A DNA stretch of 64,000 bases, from positions 1,236,501-1,300,500 of the forward strand of contig NZ_CP072309.1 in NCBI RefSeq assembly GCF_017726655.1, given 5' to 3'. The notes beneath the pieces were generated by a model. The model was not told the DNA's origin. It saw only the letters and a list, made by a program, of their open reading frames with translations, and ran no database searches. Both the position numbers and the translations under genes were made by a program. Shown here one piece after another: positions 35,558-44,200 of the stretch (within the stretch, counting starts at the first letter, position 1; every line of letters starts with the position of its first letter). The DNA comes from Agrobacterium tumefaciens (lineage in GTDB: Bacteria > Pseudomonadota > Alphaproteobacteria > Rhizobiales > Rhizobiaceae).

Positions 35558-35578
35558 CATTTGCAATTTTTGCAAATG
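35558..35578. promoter_or_regulatory. GraR-type operator before graK
   Basis: Perfect palindrome CATTTGCAA-TTT-TTGCAAATG, 160 bases before graK. It shares CATTTGCA...TGCAAATG with the site before graD, arguing that one MarR protein controls both the enzyme operon and the transporter. Confidence 0.75.
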
Positions 35579-35738
35579 CAACATTTAATCGACAGTGAGT
35601 GATATCGGCGACGTGTGGCTTGACAGGAGCAGGGCACATATCAGGGTGGAGCCTGCCGGGCACTCAAGCAGGATAATGCAGGGACGGGGAGACGCTAATC
35701 CGTACCGGATGGCGCGTTCATGCGTGAAAGGGAGGAAT

Positions 35739-37025
35739 ATGTCCGCGAATTATCTGAGCGCCGCTTCCGTGCGGACGAAGAACCCGGCCGGCGTCATCGC
35801 GACATGCGGCCTCATGATCATGTTCGACGGCTACGATCTGGTCGTTTATGGCGCGGTCGCACCGGCGCTGCTGAAAGAAGGCGCCTGGGCGCTTAACCCG
35901 GCCATGGTCGGGCGCGCGGCCGCCCTGACGCTGGTCGGCATGCTGCTCGGCGCACTGTTTGCCGGCACCATGGCCGATCGCATCGGCCGGCGGAAGGTGG
36001 TGCTTCTCAGCCTCGCCGGTTTTTCGGCGATGATGATTGCCTCGGCCATGACGCCGAATTTTTTGGCCTTCGAAATCACCCGATTCTTCGCTGGTCTTGG
36101 CCTCGGCGCATTGTTACCGACGGTGACCGCGCTGGTGCTGGAATTTTCACCGCCGCAGCGCAGGGCGCAGGCCAATTCCCTGTCCTTCCTGGGTTACCTT
36201 ATCGGCGGCATCATTTCCGGCGTCATGGGCATGCTGCTTCTGGAAAGTTATGGCTGGCGACCGTTGATGCTGATCGGCGGCCTGCCGCTGATCCTGCTGC
36301 CGATCTTCATGCGGTTCCTGCCGGAATCGCCGGAGTGGCTGGCGAGTAAAGGCCGGCAGGCGGAGGCTGACGGCATCTGCGACAGTTATGGTCTGCAACG
36401 CATCGTGCCGCACGCAAAAATGCAGAAGGGTGGCGTCGTTTCGTTGTTCTCGGAAGGCAGACTGGCCTCGACGCTGAATGCATGGGGGATTCACTTCTGC
36501 TCGCTGCTGCTCACCTTCGGCATGGTCAACTGGCTGCCCACCATCATGAACAAGATGGGTTATGACATCAGCTCGGCGCTCAGCTTCGCCGTCATGCTCA
36601 ATGTCGGTGCCGCAATCGGCATCCTTATTGGCGGACGTTTTGCAGACAAGGGCAACGTCAAGGTGGTGGTGGCGATCCTGTTTGCCATCGGCGCTGCATC
36701 GATCTTCGCCCTGACTGTCAACAAGGGTCCGCTTCTTTATGCCCTCGTCGCCCTTGCGGGTGCCGGCACCATCGGAACCCAGATACTGGCCAATGTCCTG
36801 GTCGGGCGGCTTTATCCTGTCCATATTCGCGGCACGGGTCTCGGCTTCTCGCTGGCGGTCGGGCGGCTTGGCGGGATTGCCGGACCGATGATCGGCGGGC
36901 TGGTGTTGCAAAGGGGGCTGGCGCCGGAGTGGAATTTCTACATTTTCGGCTCGGTCGCGCTCGTCGGGTTGATGCTCACCGTTTTGACCCTGCTTTACCG
37001 CACGTCCGGCGACGCGCAGGCTTGA
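35739..37025 (+). CDS. graK: MFS transporter for aromatic acid (AAHS family)
   Basis: 428 aa, twelve membrane segments. The aromatic acid:H+ symporter signature is clear: MIMFDGYDLVVYGAVAPAL in TM1 (the D-G-Y-D motif) and GTMADRIGRRKVV in the loop between TM2 and TM3. Likely imports gamma-resorcylate. Start ATG 35739 with GGGAGG 5 bases upstream; the in-frame stretch back to 35595 is leader sequence. Confidence 0.9.
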   Translation: MSANYLSAASVRTKNPAGVIATCGLMIMFDGYDLVVYGAVAPALLKEGAWALNPAMVGRAAALTLVGMLLGALFAGTMADRIGRRKVVLLSLAGFSAMMIASAMTPNFLAFEITRFFAGLGLGALLPTVTALVLEFSPPQRRAQANSLSFLGYLIGGIISGVMGMLLLESYGWRPLMLIGGLPLILLPIFMRFLPESPEWLASKGRQAEADGICDSYGLQRIVPHAKMQKGGVVSLFSEGRLASTLNAWGIHFCSLLLTFGMVNWLPTIMNKMGYDISSALSFAVMLNVGAAIGILIGGRFADKGNVKVVVAILFAIGAASIFALTVNKGPLLYALVALAGAGTIGTQILANVLVGRLYPVHIRGTGLGFSLAVGRLGGIAGPMIGGLVLQRGLAPEWNFYIFGSVALVGLMLTVLTLLYRTSGDAQA

Positions 37026-37040
37026 CGAATAGAACTGCTG

Positions 37041-37064
37041 GCCGCGGGACTGAAAATCCGCGGC
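37041..37064. terminator. Hairpin between convergent graK and telA
   Basis: GCCGCGG-N10-CCGCGGC stem in the 46-base gap between the two converging genes. No T-run on either side. Confidence 0.35.
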
Positions 37065-37071
37065 TGGCCGC

Positions 37072-38400
37072 TCATCCCCGACGGGACACCGGCGCGATCG
37101 TCGCCATCTGCTGTAATGTCCGCTCATTGGTCCGTTTCAAGCGTGCCAACGCGTCGTCGCGATCTTCCGGCAGCGTGTAGGTCATATAGGACAGCGAGGT
37201 CTCGAGGTCGTTATTGTTATGGCCGAGGATAGCGGCGAAATAGCTGTTCTTGGTGACGTGCGGCGGCGCGAAATTGTGATAGGCGACTTCCGCATAGAGG
37301 TGTCTGAGACCATAGGGCTTGGGAAGCTCTTCCTTTGGCCAGATATCCTCGAAGAGGTTAAAAACCGTGTCGCGCAGCAGCAGGCGTGTTTCTGACGAAA
37401 AATCGTCGATCGACATGCCATACCACAATTTTCCCTGCCCGCTTTCACGCAGGCGCTTATACGCTGCCAGAATGGTTTCCGATCGGGCAAGCACCGGAAT
37501 TTCGTACGTCACCCCGAATTTCGTCCCCTCGCCTTGCTTCGTCTTCGCCTGACCGTTGAAGAGAATGCTCCATTTCGAAACACCCTTGCCATAGGGGGCA
37601 GGTGAAAATTCCGCCTGAGTGAAGACCTCATACGGGCGGCGCCCTGTCATGCCGATCAGGCCGATGCCGATCATCAGGGGATCGGCCGACAGGAGTTTAT
37701 CGGCGCAAATCTTTAGAACCTGCTCGTAGTTCTCGAAGGTGATCAGCGCGCCGTGTTTTCTGGCGATCTTCTCCATCTTGACCCGGCGTGCCTCGTCATA
37801 CATCGCGGCATCACCGGTGGCGATCTTGAGCATCGGATGGTCGTCGCCGAAGGCTTCGCGGATCGCGTTCCTATATTTGGTGATGTAGGAAATGATCGTC
37901 GTTTGCGCTCGGCCCTTCATCATCGCGATTTCGGCGTCCCACAAGGCCTGCATGTCCTGCTTCGCGCCCATGCCATTCATCGCGGCAATGAAATCGGCGA
38001 TGCGAAGGAGAACAGTGGGTTTGCGGCCGGCAGTGTTGAATTCCGCCCGCTCGATTTTTTCGACAATCGATGTCGCCACGCCGGTCTTTGGGTAATCGCC
38101 GCGGGCGATGTAGGTGTTCAACCGCTCCCGCAGCTTCTTCATGTTGCAGATGGCAAGCGGGGTGCTCTTCGGGCCGAACTCGGCCTTCAGCGCATTGCGA
38201 TATTTCATGATGTAAAGTTCGAGTGTCTTTTCCGTGCGACCATTGTCGAAATGATAGCGGACTTCGGCATCCCAGAGATCGCGGATTTTCCTGTTTCGCG
38301 AAGCGTCGTCACTTTTCATCGCCTTTTTGACCTGGCAGACGAATTGATCGATGCGTTCCACGAGGACCGGGGTTTTTGTTTTTCGTTTTGCGGCGAGCAT
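37072..38400 (-). CDS. telA: Protelomerase (telomere resolvase) TelA
   Basis: 442-aa tyrosine-recombinase relative that cuts the replicated telomere junction of the linear chromosome and reseals each side as a covalently closed hairpin. Starting at the ATG at 38400 (MLAAKRKTKTPV) the length equals Agrobacterium TelA, and active-site residues fall at the known places: Arg255 (MTGRRPYEVF), Lys286 (GQAKTKQGEG), Arg366 (YGLRHLYAE), His394 (ILGHNNND) and nucleophile Tyr405 (TSLSYMTYTL). Tyr201, Asp202 and Arg205 (AMYDEAR), implicated in DNA refolding, are also there. N-terminal and muzzle-like helices hold two related blocks (LYIMKYRNALKAEFG, ISYITKYRNAIREAFG). An upstream in-frame ATG at 38439 is less likely. 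A general phage integrase is excluded by these features. Confidence 0.96.
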   Translation of the reverse strand: MLAAKRKTKTPVLVERIDQFVCQVKKAMKSDDASRNRKIRDLWDAEVRYHFDNGRTEKTLELYIMKYRNALKAEFGPKSTPLAICNMKKLRERLNTYIARGDYPKTGVATSIVEKIERAEFNTAGRKPTVLLRIADFIAAMNGMGAKQDMQALWDAEIAMMKGRAQTTIISYITKYRNAIREAFGDDHPMLKIATGDAAMYDEARRVKMEKIARKHGALITFENYEQVLKICADKLLSADPLMIGIGLIGMTGRRPYEVFTQAEFSPAPYGKGVSKWSILFNGQAKTKQGEGTKFGVTYEIPVLARSETILAAYKRLRESGQGKLWYGMSIDDFSSETRLLLRDTVFNLFEDIWPKEELPKPYGLRHLYAEVAYHNFAPPHVTKNSYFAAILGHNNNDLETSLSYMTYTLPEDRDDALARLKRTNERTLQQMATIAPVSRRG

Positions 38401-38559
38401 GGGGCGGCTCCCTGAACCGGTCCGGAAATGTAAATCCATGGTTGGCGATCAACGACAGAACGGTTGCGGGAATGTGATGAACATTCGCCGCAGGCCGGTT
38501 TCTTTTGAATAATAGTTTGATCGATTCCGCAAGCTTCACTGCCAGCGGGAACTAGCGGA

Positions 38560-39930
38560 TTATTTCGCCAGCCTGGTTTTCAGCGAGGTGACGATGCGTT
38601 TGGCAAGCGCCTCGTAATCCTCGTCGAAATGGTGCCCGCCTTCGATGCCGATGGTTTCGACACCCTTTGCCTTGAGGCCGGGGCACGGGTCTTCATCCTC
38701 TTCCTCGGTGCCATAAACGCATTGCACCAGCTTGGGATCGATCTTGGCGATGTCATCGACGGTCTTGCCGCCTTTGCCTTCGCCAGCCACGCCCAGCCAT
38801 CCCTGAACGGAGATTTCGAAATCCACTTCGTTGGAAAGGCCGAGCAGCGAAAGCTGGGCAACGGAAGATTTCACCCGGTCGGGCAGGAGGTTGTAGGTGG
38901 CGGGAATGATGTCGGCGCCGAAGGAGTAACCGATCAGCACGACATTGCGAACTTTCCATTCCTTGCGATAGGTCTCAATAATGCGGGCGAGGTCACTCGC
39001 CACTTCCTTCGGTTCTTTCTCCTTCCAGAAATACCTGAGAGCATCGACGCCGATGACCGGCACGCCTTGTTTCTGAAGGGCGCTGCCGACTTCCTCGTCC
39101 AGGTCGCGCCAGCCGCCATCGCCCGAATAGATCACGGCCATGGTATCCATCACAGGTTTCGCTTCCAGAACGGTGATTGGAAGCCCGAGCGGGTTGTCGC
39201 TGTCTCCGGCCGCATCGACCTTGTCGGAAAGGGTCTGGGTCAGCACCTCGTCCGCTTTGTCGGTAACGTCTGTGACGTCGATGTCGGAATGCAGTTTTAC
39301 AAGCGCGTTGACGTGGTCGCGCCCTTTCTGGTCGGCGTCAGGGGTGAAGATGACGCTGACCGGTGCCGGAAGCGGACCATCTGTGAGGCCATAGACGGTT
39401 TCACCATCCACCTTGTCCTTGGTTGCCGGGGTGCAGAGAATTTTTTCCAGGGGCAGGCCCGCCTTCGGGTCCACCGCCACCGCCTCGCGGACGGTGGAAA
39501 CCGGGCTTTGCGCGATCATGGCGAGCGCAAGCGTGCCGCCCTTGCCGATGCCCGTGACGATCGGCTGGCGATAACTGCCTGTGCCGGCGGTACGCTGGAT
39601 CTGCTGCGACAGCGATTCGATGTCCGAGATCATGTAGATGCACTCGTCATCATCGGCCTCCAGCGCCTTAAGATATTCCTTGAAGTCGATACCGACGACG
39701 GCGGCGCCTTTTTCGACGAGCGCCTTGGCGCGGGTCTCGTCGGCATCCGTCCAGCCATTGGCATCGGAGATCAGGAAGATGCTGGCCTGAATATCCCCAT
39801 CGGGCACCATCATGTGGTCGGCCGGGATCATGCCCGTTTCGTAAGCCGGCTTATCCTGGGAAAAGGCGGCCGACGAGGAGAGTAACGTCGAGGCGGCAAT
39901 GAATGCCCCTATCAGGTTGCGTTTCATCAT
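38560..39930 (-). CDS. acvB: Lysyl-phosphatidylglycerol hydrolase, virulence protein AcvB
   Basis: 456-aa periplasmic protein with signal peptide (residues 1-24, ending AAFS). It hydrolyses lysyl-phosphatidylglycerol made by LpiA; loss of acvB in A. tumefaciens raises that lipid and abolishes virulence. Two VirJ-like halves are visible: the N-terminal half has a degenerate GIGKGG elbow, the C-terminal half the intact serine elbow GYSFGA with Ser336, plus GGHHFDED providing the histidine. The start overlaps the lpiA stop by 4 bases. Telomere resolvase gene telA follows 160 bases downstream in the same orientation. Confidence 0.95.
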   Translation of the reverse strand: MMKRNLIGAFIAASTLLSSSAAFSQDKPAYETGMIPADHMMVPDGDIQASIFLISDANGWTDADETRAKALVEKGAAVVGIDFKEYLKALEADDDECIYMISDIESLSQQIQRTAGTGSYRQPIVTGIGKGGTLALAMIAQSPVSTVREAVAVDPKAGLPLEKILCTPATKDKVDGETVYGLTDGPLPAPVSVIFTPDADQKGRDHVNALVKLHSDIDVTDVTDKADEVLTQTLSDKVDAAGDSDNPLGLPITVLEAKPVMDTMAVIYSGDGGWRDLDEEVGSALQKQGVPVIGVDALRYFWKEKEPKEVASDLARIIETYRKEWKVRNVVLIGYSFGADIIPATYNLLPDRVKSSVAQLSLLGLSNEVDFEISVQGWLGVAGEGKGGKTVDDIAKIDPKLVQCVYGTEEEDEDPCPGLKAKGVETIGIEGGHHFDEDYEALAKRIVTSLKTRLAK

Positions 39931-42527
39931 TTGCCGATCACTCCTCTGACGCCGCCGCTAATCAGAACCGTCGCATCCATCAGCGCCAGAGCGGCGTCTG
40001 CGCCATTCTGCACGGCAAGGTAACGCGGTTCCCATTTCGGGTGGAACTTTGCCTTGAAGGCGCGAAGTCCCTTGAAGTTGTAGAAACGTTCGCCGTGTTC
40101 GAACAGCGTGCTGCCGATACGGTCCCAGACGGGTGCGGCATCACGCTTCGACATGCCGGACATCGGCGCCATGCCGAGGTTGAAGCTCTGGTAGCCCGTT
40201 TCCTTGAGATGCTGCATGATGCTGACGAACAGGAAGTCCATCGCGCCGCGCGGCGCGTCGGGCGCAAACCGCATGAGATCGATGGTCGCTTCCTTTTTGG
40301 TGTCCGTCACCATGAGATTGGCGAAAGCGGTGATCTTGCCGTCCTTGCGCAAGACCGCGACCGGCTGCGAAAGAATGTAGGCGGGTTCGAAAGCACCGAG
40401 CGAGAAGCGTTTCTCGCGGGTATTGTGATGCTCAAGCCAGCCGTCCGACACCTGCTTCAGATCATCGAGAACGGTCGGAACATCGGCCTTTTCGATCAAT
40501 TCGAAGCTCAACCCGTCGCGTGCGCCACGGCTCAGAGACTGGCGAAGTGTCGCGAGCTTGCCGCCTTTAAGCTCGAACGTGGTGAGATCGACAAGGGCGA
40601 GCTCCCCAAGCTTGAAGGCGCGCAGGCCCGCATCGGCACAATGGGACAGAAGCGAAGGCGATATTTGATAGAAGGCCGCACGGGCGCCGGCTCCGCGGGC
40701 AGATTCCACGAATTGCCAGACGAGATCGGGGAAATCCTCCTCGTCACCGACAGGATCGGCAAAGGCGATCCACGAGCGGCCCTGAATGCCGTACATGATG
40801 AAGGCATTGCCGGTCTCCGAAAACATCACATGCTTGTCGCCCATGCGCACCAGATTGGCGTCCGCGGCGTCCTGCGTCATGACGATCTCCGTCGCCTTGG
40901 CAATATCGTCCGCCTCGACGGCATCCGGGCGGAAACGGACCGGGCGCATGAGGCTAAAAATGGCGATGGTCGAGGAGGCAAGGACGAGGCCGAGAAGGGC
41001 GCGCAAGCCGCGCGGCGCTTCTTCCGAAAACTCGAATTCCCACCACAGCGTGTGGCTGTAATCCGTATCGCGGTACACGAAAAGCAGAATGGTTGCCGCG
41101 CCCGCAATGATCACCATCATCGCGGCGATCCAGCTTGGACCGAGCGCCTGTTTTACCAGCGAGGCGTGACGGTTGAAGCTACGCATGTTGAAGGCGAGTG
41201 CCACGATGAAGAGGCCGAGGAAGATCGCTTCAAAGACAGCGATGGCCTTAAGTATCGAGAGGATAAGGGCGAGGGAGGCCGCAACCAGTGCGATCCACCA
41301 CGCGCCGTCCAGTCTCTGCCCGAGGCCGCGGGAGGCGACGACGAGGCCGAGGCCGAGAATGCTCGTCAGGAAGTGTGCGCCTTCGATGATGGGCAATGGC
41401 ACGAAATTCGAGAGGAAATCGAGATTGCTGTCCGGCGTCGGCGTCACGCTCGAAAAGATCAGCATGGTGCCGAGAATGAGGGCGAAGGTGGAAAGCAGCG
41501 GTGGAGCGAGCCTGACGGCAAGCTGGCTGATATCCGACACAACGGGTTTGGCCGCGAACTGTTTCGTCTCGGAAACGATCATGACCAGAATCGCGACCAC
41601 CAGCGGCAGCACATGGTAAATCACGCGGTAAAGAACGAGGCTTCCGAGCAGCTGATCGACGCTGATGGCATTGCCGAGCCCCGCCACCATGACGGTTTCG
41701 AAAACACCGAGGCCTGCGGGCACATGGCTGAGAACGCCGAGACCGACGGCAGTGGCGTAAATGGCGAAGAAGGTCGGCCAGCCGAGATGGGTTTCCGGCA
41801 AAAGCACATAGAGCACGGAGGCTGAAGCGGCGATGTCAAACGCGGAGACAAGAAATTGCTGTGACGAGGTGCGGCTATCGGGCAGGCGCAGCCGCCACTT
41901 TCCGAGCTTGATGACCTTGCCGTTGCGTCCGATATAGGCCGTGGTCACGAGCACGGCGATGATCGCGAGCGAAACGCCACGCAGAACGGCCGGATCGACG
42001 TTGATAATCGAGGCGATGCGCGGCGCGACGATGAAGGTGGAGATCGCGCTGACCGAGAGCAGCCCGAGGCCGAAAGAAAGCGTGACGAAAGCGATGACAC
42101 GGGCGATATCACCCGGCGAAAGACCGAGTCGGGAATAGGCGCGAAAGCGGATGGCGCCGCCGCTCAGCGGACCGAAGCCGGCCGTATTGCCGATGGCATA
42201 GGCCGCGAAGGCCGTGACCGCCATCGATGGAAAACGGACTTTCTTGCCGACATATTCGATGGCATTCGCATCGTAGAAGATCAGTGCGACGAAGCTTAGT
42301 GCGGTAAAGACGATTGCCAGCAGGACGGCGGAAAACGACGTGCCAAGAAGAGCAGCGATGACATCGTCATATCGTACTTCCGATGTGAGACGGTAAATCG
42401 CAAACGTCATCATCACAAAGATGAGCGTTATGGCGATGGCCGTCAGATAGGGCCGGTTTCTGGCGAAAAAGCTTTCAACCGGGGATTCTGTAATATCCGT
42501 CTCTATAACTTCGCTCTTGTCTGCCAT
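39927..42527 (-). CDS. lpiA: Lysylphosphatidylglycerol synthetase/flippase LpiA (MprF-like)
   Basis: 866-aa inner-membrane enzyme. The N-terminal ~520 residues contain about 14 hydrophobic helices (flippase part). The C-terminal ~300 residues form the cytoplasmic aminoacyl-transferase domain that moves lysine from Lys-tRNA to phosphatidylglycerol (blocks DKHVMFSETGNAFIMYGIQG, REKRFSLGAFEPAYIL, LMRFAPDAPRGAMDFLFV). The change in membrane charge helps resist acid and cationic peptides; in rhizobia lpiA is acid-induced. Operon with acvB, an enzyme that undoes its product. The 277 bases upstream hold no other gene and presumably the promoter. Confidence 0.95.
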   Translation of the reverse strand: MADKSEVIETDITESPVESFFARNRPYLTAIAITLIFVMMTFAIYRLTSEVRYDDVIAALLGTSFSAVLLAIVFTALSFVALIFYDANAIEYVGKKVRFPSMAVTAFAAYAIGNTAGFGPLSGGAIRFRAYSRLGLSPGDIARVIAFVTLSFGLGLLSVSAISTFIVAPRIASIINVDPAVLRGVSLAIIAVLVTTAYIGRNGKVIKLGKWRLRLPDSRTSSQQFLVSAFDIAASASVLYVLLPETHLGWPTFFAIYATAVGLGVLSHVPAGLGVFETVMVAGLGNAISVDQLLGSLVLYRVIYHVLPLVVAILVMIVSETKQFAAKPVVSDISQLAVRLAPPLLSTFALILGTMLIFSSVTPTPDSNLDFLSNFVPLPIIEGAHFLTSILGLGLVVASRGLGQRLDGAWWIALVAASLALILSILKAIAVFEAIFLGLFIVALAFNMRSFNRHASLVKQALGPSWIAAMMVIIAGAATILLFVYRDTDYSHTLWWEFEFSEEAPRGLRALLGLVLASSTIAIFSLMRPVRFRPDAVEADDIAKATEIVMTQDAADANLVRMGDKHVMFSETGNAFIMYGIQGRSWIAFADPVGDEEDFPDLVWQFVESARGAGARAAFYQISPSLLSHCADAGLRAFKLGELALVDLTTFELKGGKLATLRQSLSRGARDGLSFELIEKADVPTVLDDLKQVSDGWLEHHNTREKRFSLGAFEPAYILSQPVAVLRKDGKITAFANLMVTDTKKEATIDLMRFAPDAPRGAMDFLFVSIMQHLKETGYQSFNLGMAPMSGMSKRDAAPVWDRIGSTLFEHGERFYNFKGLRAFKAKFHPKWEPRYLAVQNGADAALALMDATVLISGGVRGVIGK

Positions 42528-42804
42528 CTACTTTTTCCAGCGCCAATCCCGTTGGTTGGCGAACCACAGGATTGTGTCGCTAATTCGTTTCGGTTGAGGA
42601 AATTTGCTTAGCAGAATTGCGTGACGTGTCGATGTGAAGTTTGTGCAGGTTGTCGCCAGATTTTGACAAATTTAACAGCCGGAATGCAACTTGAAAATGT
42701 GGAAGTATCCTCGCCTGCTAAAACATCAATAAATTAAACGCGGCGGTTGCTTGGTGGTGGCATTTAATGCAACTACACGCTCCTTTCGATGGAAGGAGAT
42801 GCAT

Positions 42805-43098
42805 ATGAACATGCCGACTAGAATAGCGATTGCGCTCGTCGTCGCCCTCGTGGCAGGAGGCGGTTACATGACGTTCGACAAGATGCGTGGGGCCGAGTGG
42901 GTGGTTTCGCCACAACAGATTGCCGAGGCGCAGGCGAAAGGTCAGACGGGCTATGAATCGCGTCCGGGTACCGTGACGGTGCGGCCGATCCGCAGCGAGA
43001 CAGCAGACGTACTGCCGATGAAATGGGCTCTGATCGGTCTTATTGCCGGACTTTTCGCGTTTCGTGCCACGGGCAAGAAAAAAGCGGCCAAGGTCTGA
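42805..43098 (+). CDS. Small membrane protein, unknown function
   Basis: 97 aa with an N-terminal membrane segment or uncleaved signal (residues ~4-22, TRIAIALVVALVAGGGYMTF), a polar ~45-residue loop (VSPQQIAEAQAKGQTGYES) and a second hydrophobic segment near the end (MKWALIGLIAGLFAF) with a basic tail. Start chosen at 42805 for its ribosome site GGAAGGAG, 6 bases upstream; ATGs at 42799 and 42811 are alternatives. Not recognised; divergent from lpiA. Confidence 0.7.
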   Translation: MNMPTRIAIALVVALVAGGGYMTFDKMRGAEWVVSPQQIAEAQAKGQTGYESRPGTVTVRPIRSETADVLPMKWALIGLIAGLFAFRATGKKKAAKV

Positions 43099-43116
43099 GA
43101 CCTCGCCGCTCTAGAC

Positions 43117-43137
43117 CTCCGGCGCATAGCGCCGGAG
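43117..43137. terminator. Hairpin between converging genes
   Basis: Perfect 9-bp stem CTCCGGCGC-ATA-GCGCCGGAG between the small membrane protein gene and the dipeptidase gene; TGCAAAA follows on the plus strand. Confidence 0.6.
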
Positions 43138-43153
43138 TGCAAAACTGGAAGCG

Positions 43154-44200
43154 TTAAGCGCCCCAGGTTCTTTCCAATACGCGAATCCAGTTGCCGTGGC
43201 AGATTTTGGCCAGTGCCTCATCGTCATAACCACCCTTGCGCAGGGCTTCAACCAGCAACGGCAGGTCGCCCGCATCCTTCATGGCGGCGGGAATAGTGGT
43301 GCCATCAAAATCCGAACCGAGCGCGACGTGGTCTATTCCGATCCGGTTGACGATATAGTCCACATGGCGGACGAGTTCGTTGAGATCGGTATCCGGGTTC
43401 TTCACGCCGTCCTGGCGCAGGAACAAGACACCAAAGTTGATACCAGCGAGGCCACCCGTATCGCGGATGGCGTCCAGCTGACGATCCGTCAAGTTACGGC
43501 TGTGGTTGCAGATTGCGTAAGCGTTGGAGTGCGATGCCACCAGCGGTGCGTCTGATATCTTGGCGATATCCCAGAAACCCTGTTCGTTCATGTGTGACAG
43601 ATCGACCATGATCTTCAGCTCGTTACAGGTCTTCACCAGCCGCTTGCCTGCATCGGTGAGGCCGGGGCCGATATCCGGTGTCGAGGGGAAGCGGAAGGGA
43701 ACGCCATAAGCGAAGATGTTCGGGCGGCTCCAGACCGGCCCGAGCGTGCGCAGGCCCGCCTCATGCAGAACGTGCAGCGCATCCAGATCGGCGCCGATCG
43801 CTTCCGCGCCCTCGATGTGAAAAACGGAGGCGAAGGCGCCTTTGGCCATGGCGCTGCGGATATCGGCCGCCGTGCGGCAGACTTTCAGCGCACCATTGGA
43901 TTGTTTCTCGGCGCGGAACAGCAGCGCCGCCATGGCAAGCGTCGCTTTCAGCGCGTCGGCTTCGGCCGGTGTCGGGAAATCACCATTGGCATCCTTTTCC
44001 ATGTTGGGCGACGGCACGTACATGGCGCAGAGGCCGCCGGCGAGGCCACCTTTTTTGGCACGAGGCAGATCGATATGGCCGACGGTGTCGCCTTCGATCA
44101 GAAGCGTTTCGGGGGAGGCGTTGCCCGATTTCCATAACCGCAGAAGTACATCGTTGTGACCGTCGAAGACGGGTACGGTTTTTAGATCGGTCATGGTCAT
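43154..44200 (-). CDS. Membrane dipeptidase (renal dipeptidase family M19)
   Basis: 348-aa Zn dipeptidase. Metal-binding H-x-D near the N-terminus (FDGHNDVLLRLW), bridging Glu in FHIEGAEAIG, then MVDLSHMNEQGFWD and VASHSNAYAICNHSRNL, with Asp in LGSDFDGTT. The family cleaves dipeptides, often tolerating a D-amino acid at the C-terminal position. No signal peptide. Divergent from the peptide ABC operon, sharing a 226-base gap; a joint role in peptide use is inferred. ATG 44194 is an alternative start. Confidence 0.92.
   Translation of the reverse strand: MTMTDLKTVPVFDGHNDVLLRLWKSGNASPETLLIEGDTVGHIDLPRAKKGGLAGGLCAMYVPSPNMEKDANGDFPTPAEADALKATLAMAALLFRAEKQSNGALKVCRTAADIRSAMAKGAFASVFHIEGAEAIGADLDALHVLHEAGLRTLGPVWSRPNIFAYGVPFRFPSTPDIGPGLTDAGKRLVKTCNELKIMVDLSHMNEQGFWDIAKISDAPLVASHSNAYAICNHSRNLTDRQLDAIRDTGGLAGINFGVLFLRQDGVKNPDTDLNELVRHVDYIVNRIGIDHVALGSDFDGTTIPAAMKDAGDLPLLVEALRKGGYDDEALAKICHGNWIRVLERTWGA

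Noticed and set aside
37072..38400. Reading the tyrosine-recombinase-like gene as a phage integrase with a genomic island
   Set aside because: Length, N-terminal structure and residues Tyr201/Asp202/Arg205 plus the Arg255-Lys286-Arg366-His394-Tyr405 set fit TelA; there is no adjacent tRNA, att repeat, excisionase or phage gene.
39903..41825. 640-codon plus-strand frame across lpiA
   Set aside because: Antisense to lpiA, His/Arg/Glu-rich low-complexity translation with no ribosome site or domain.
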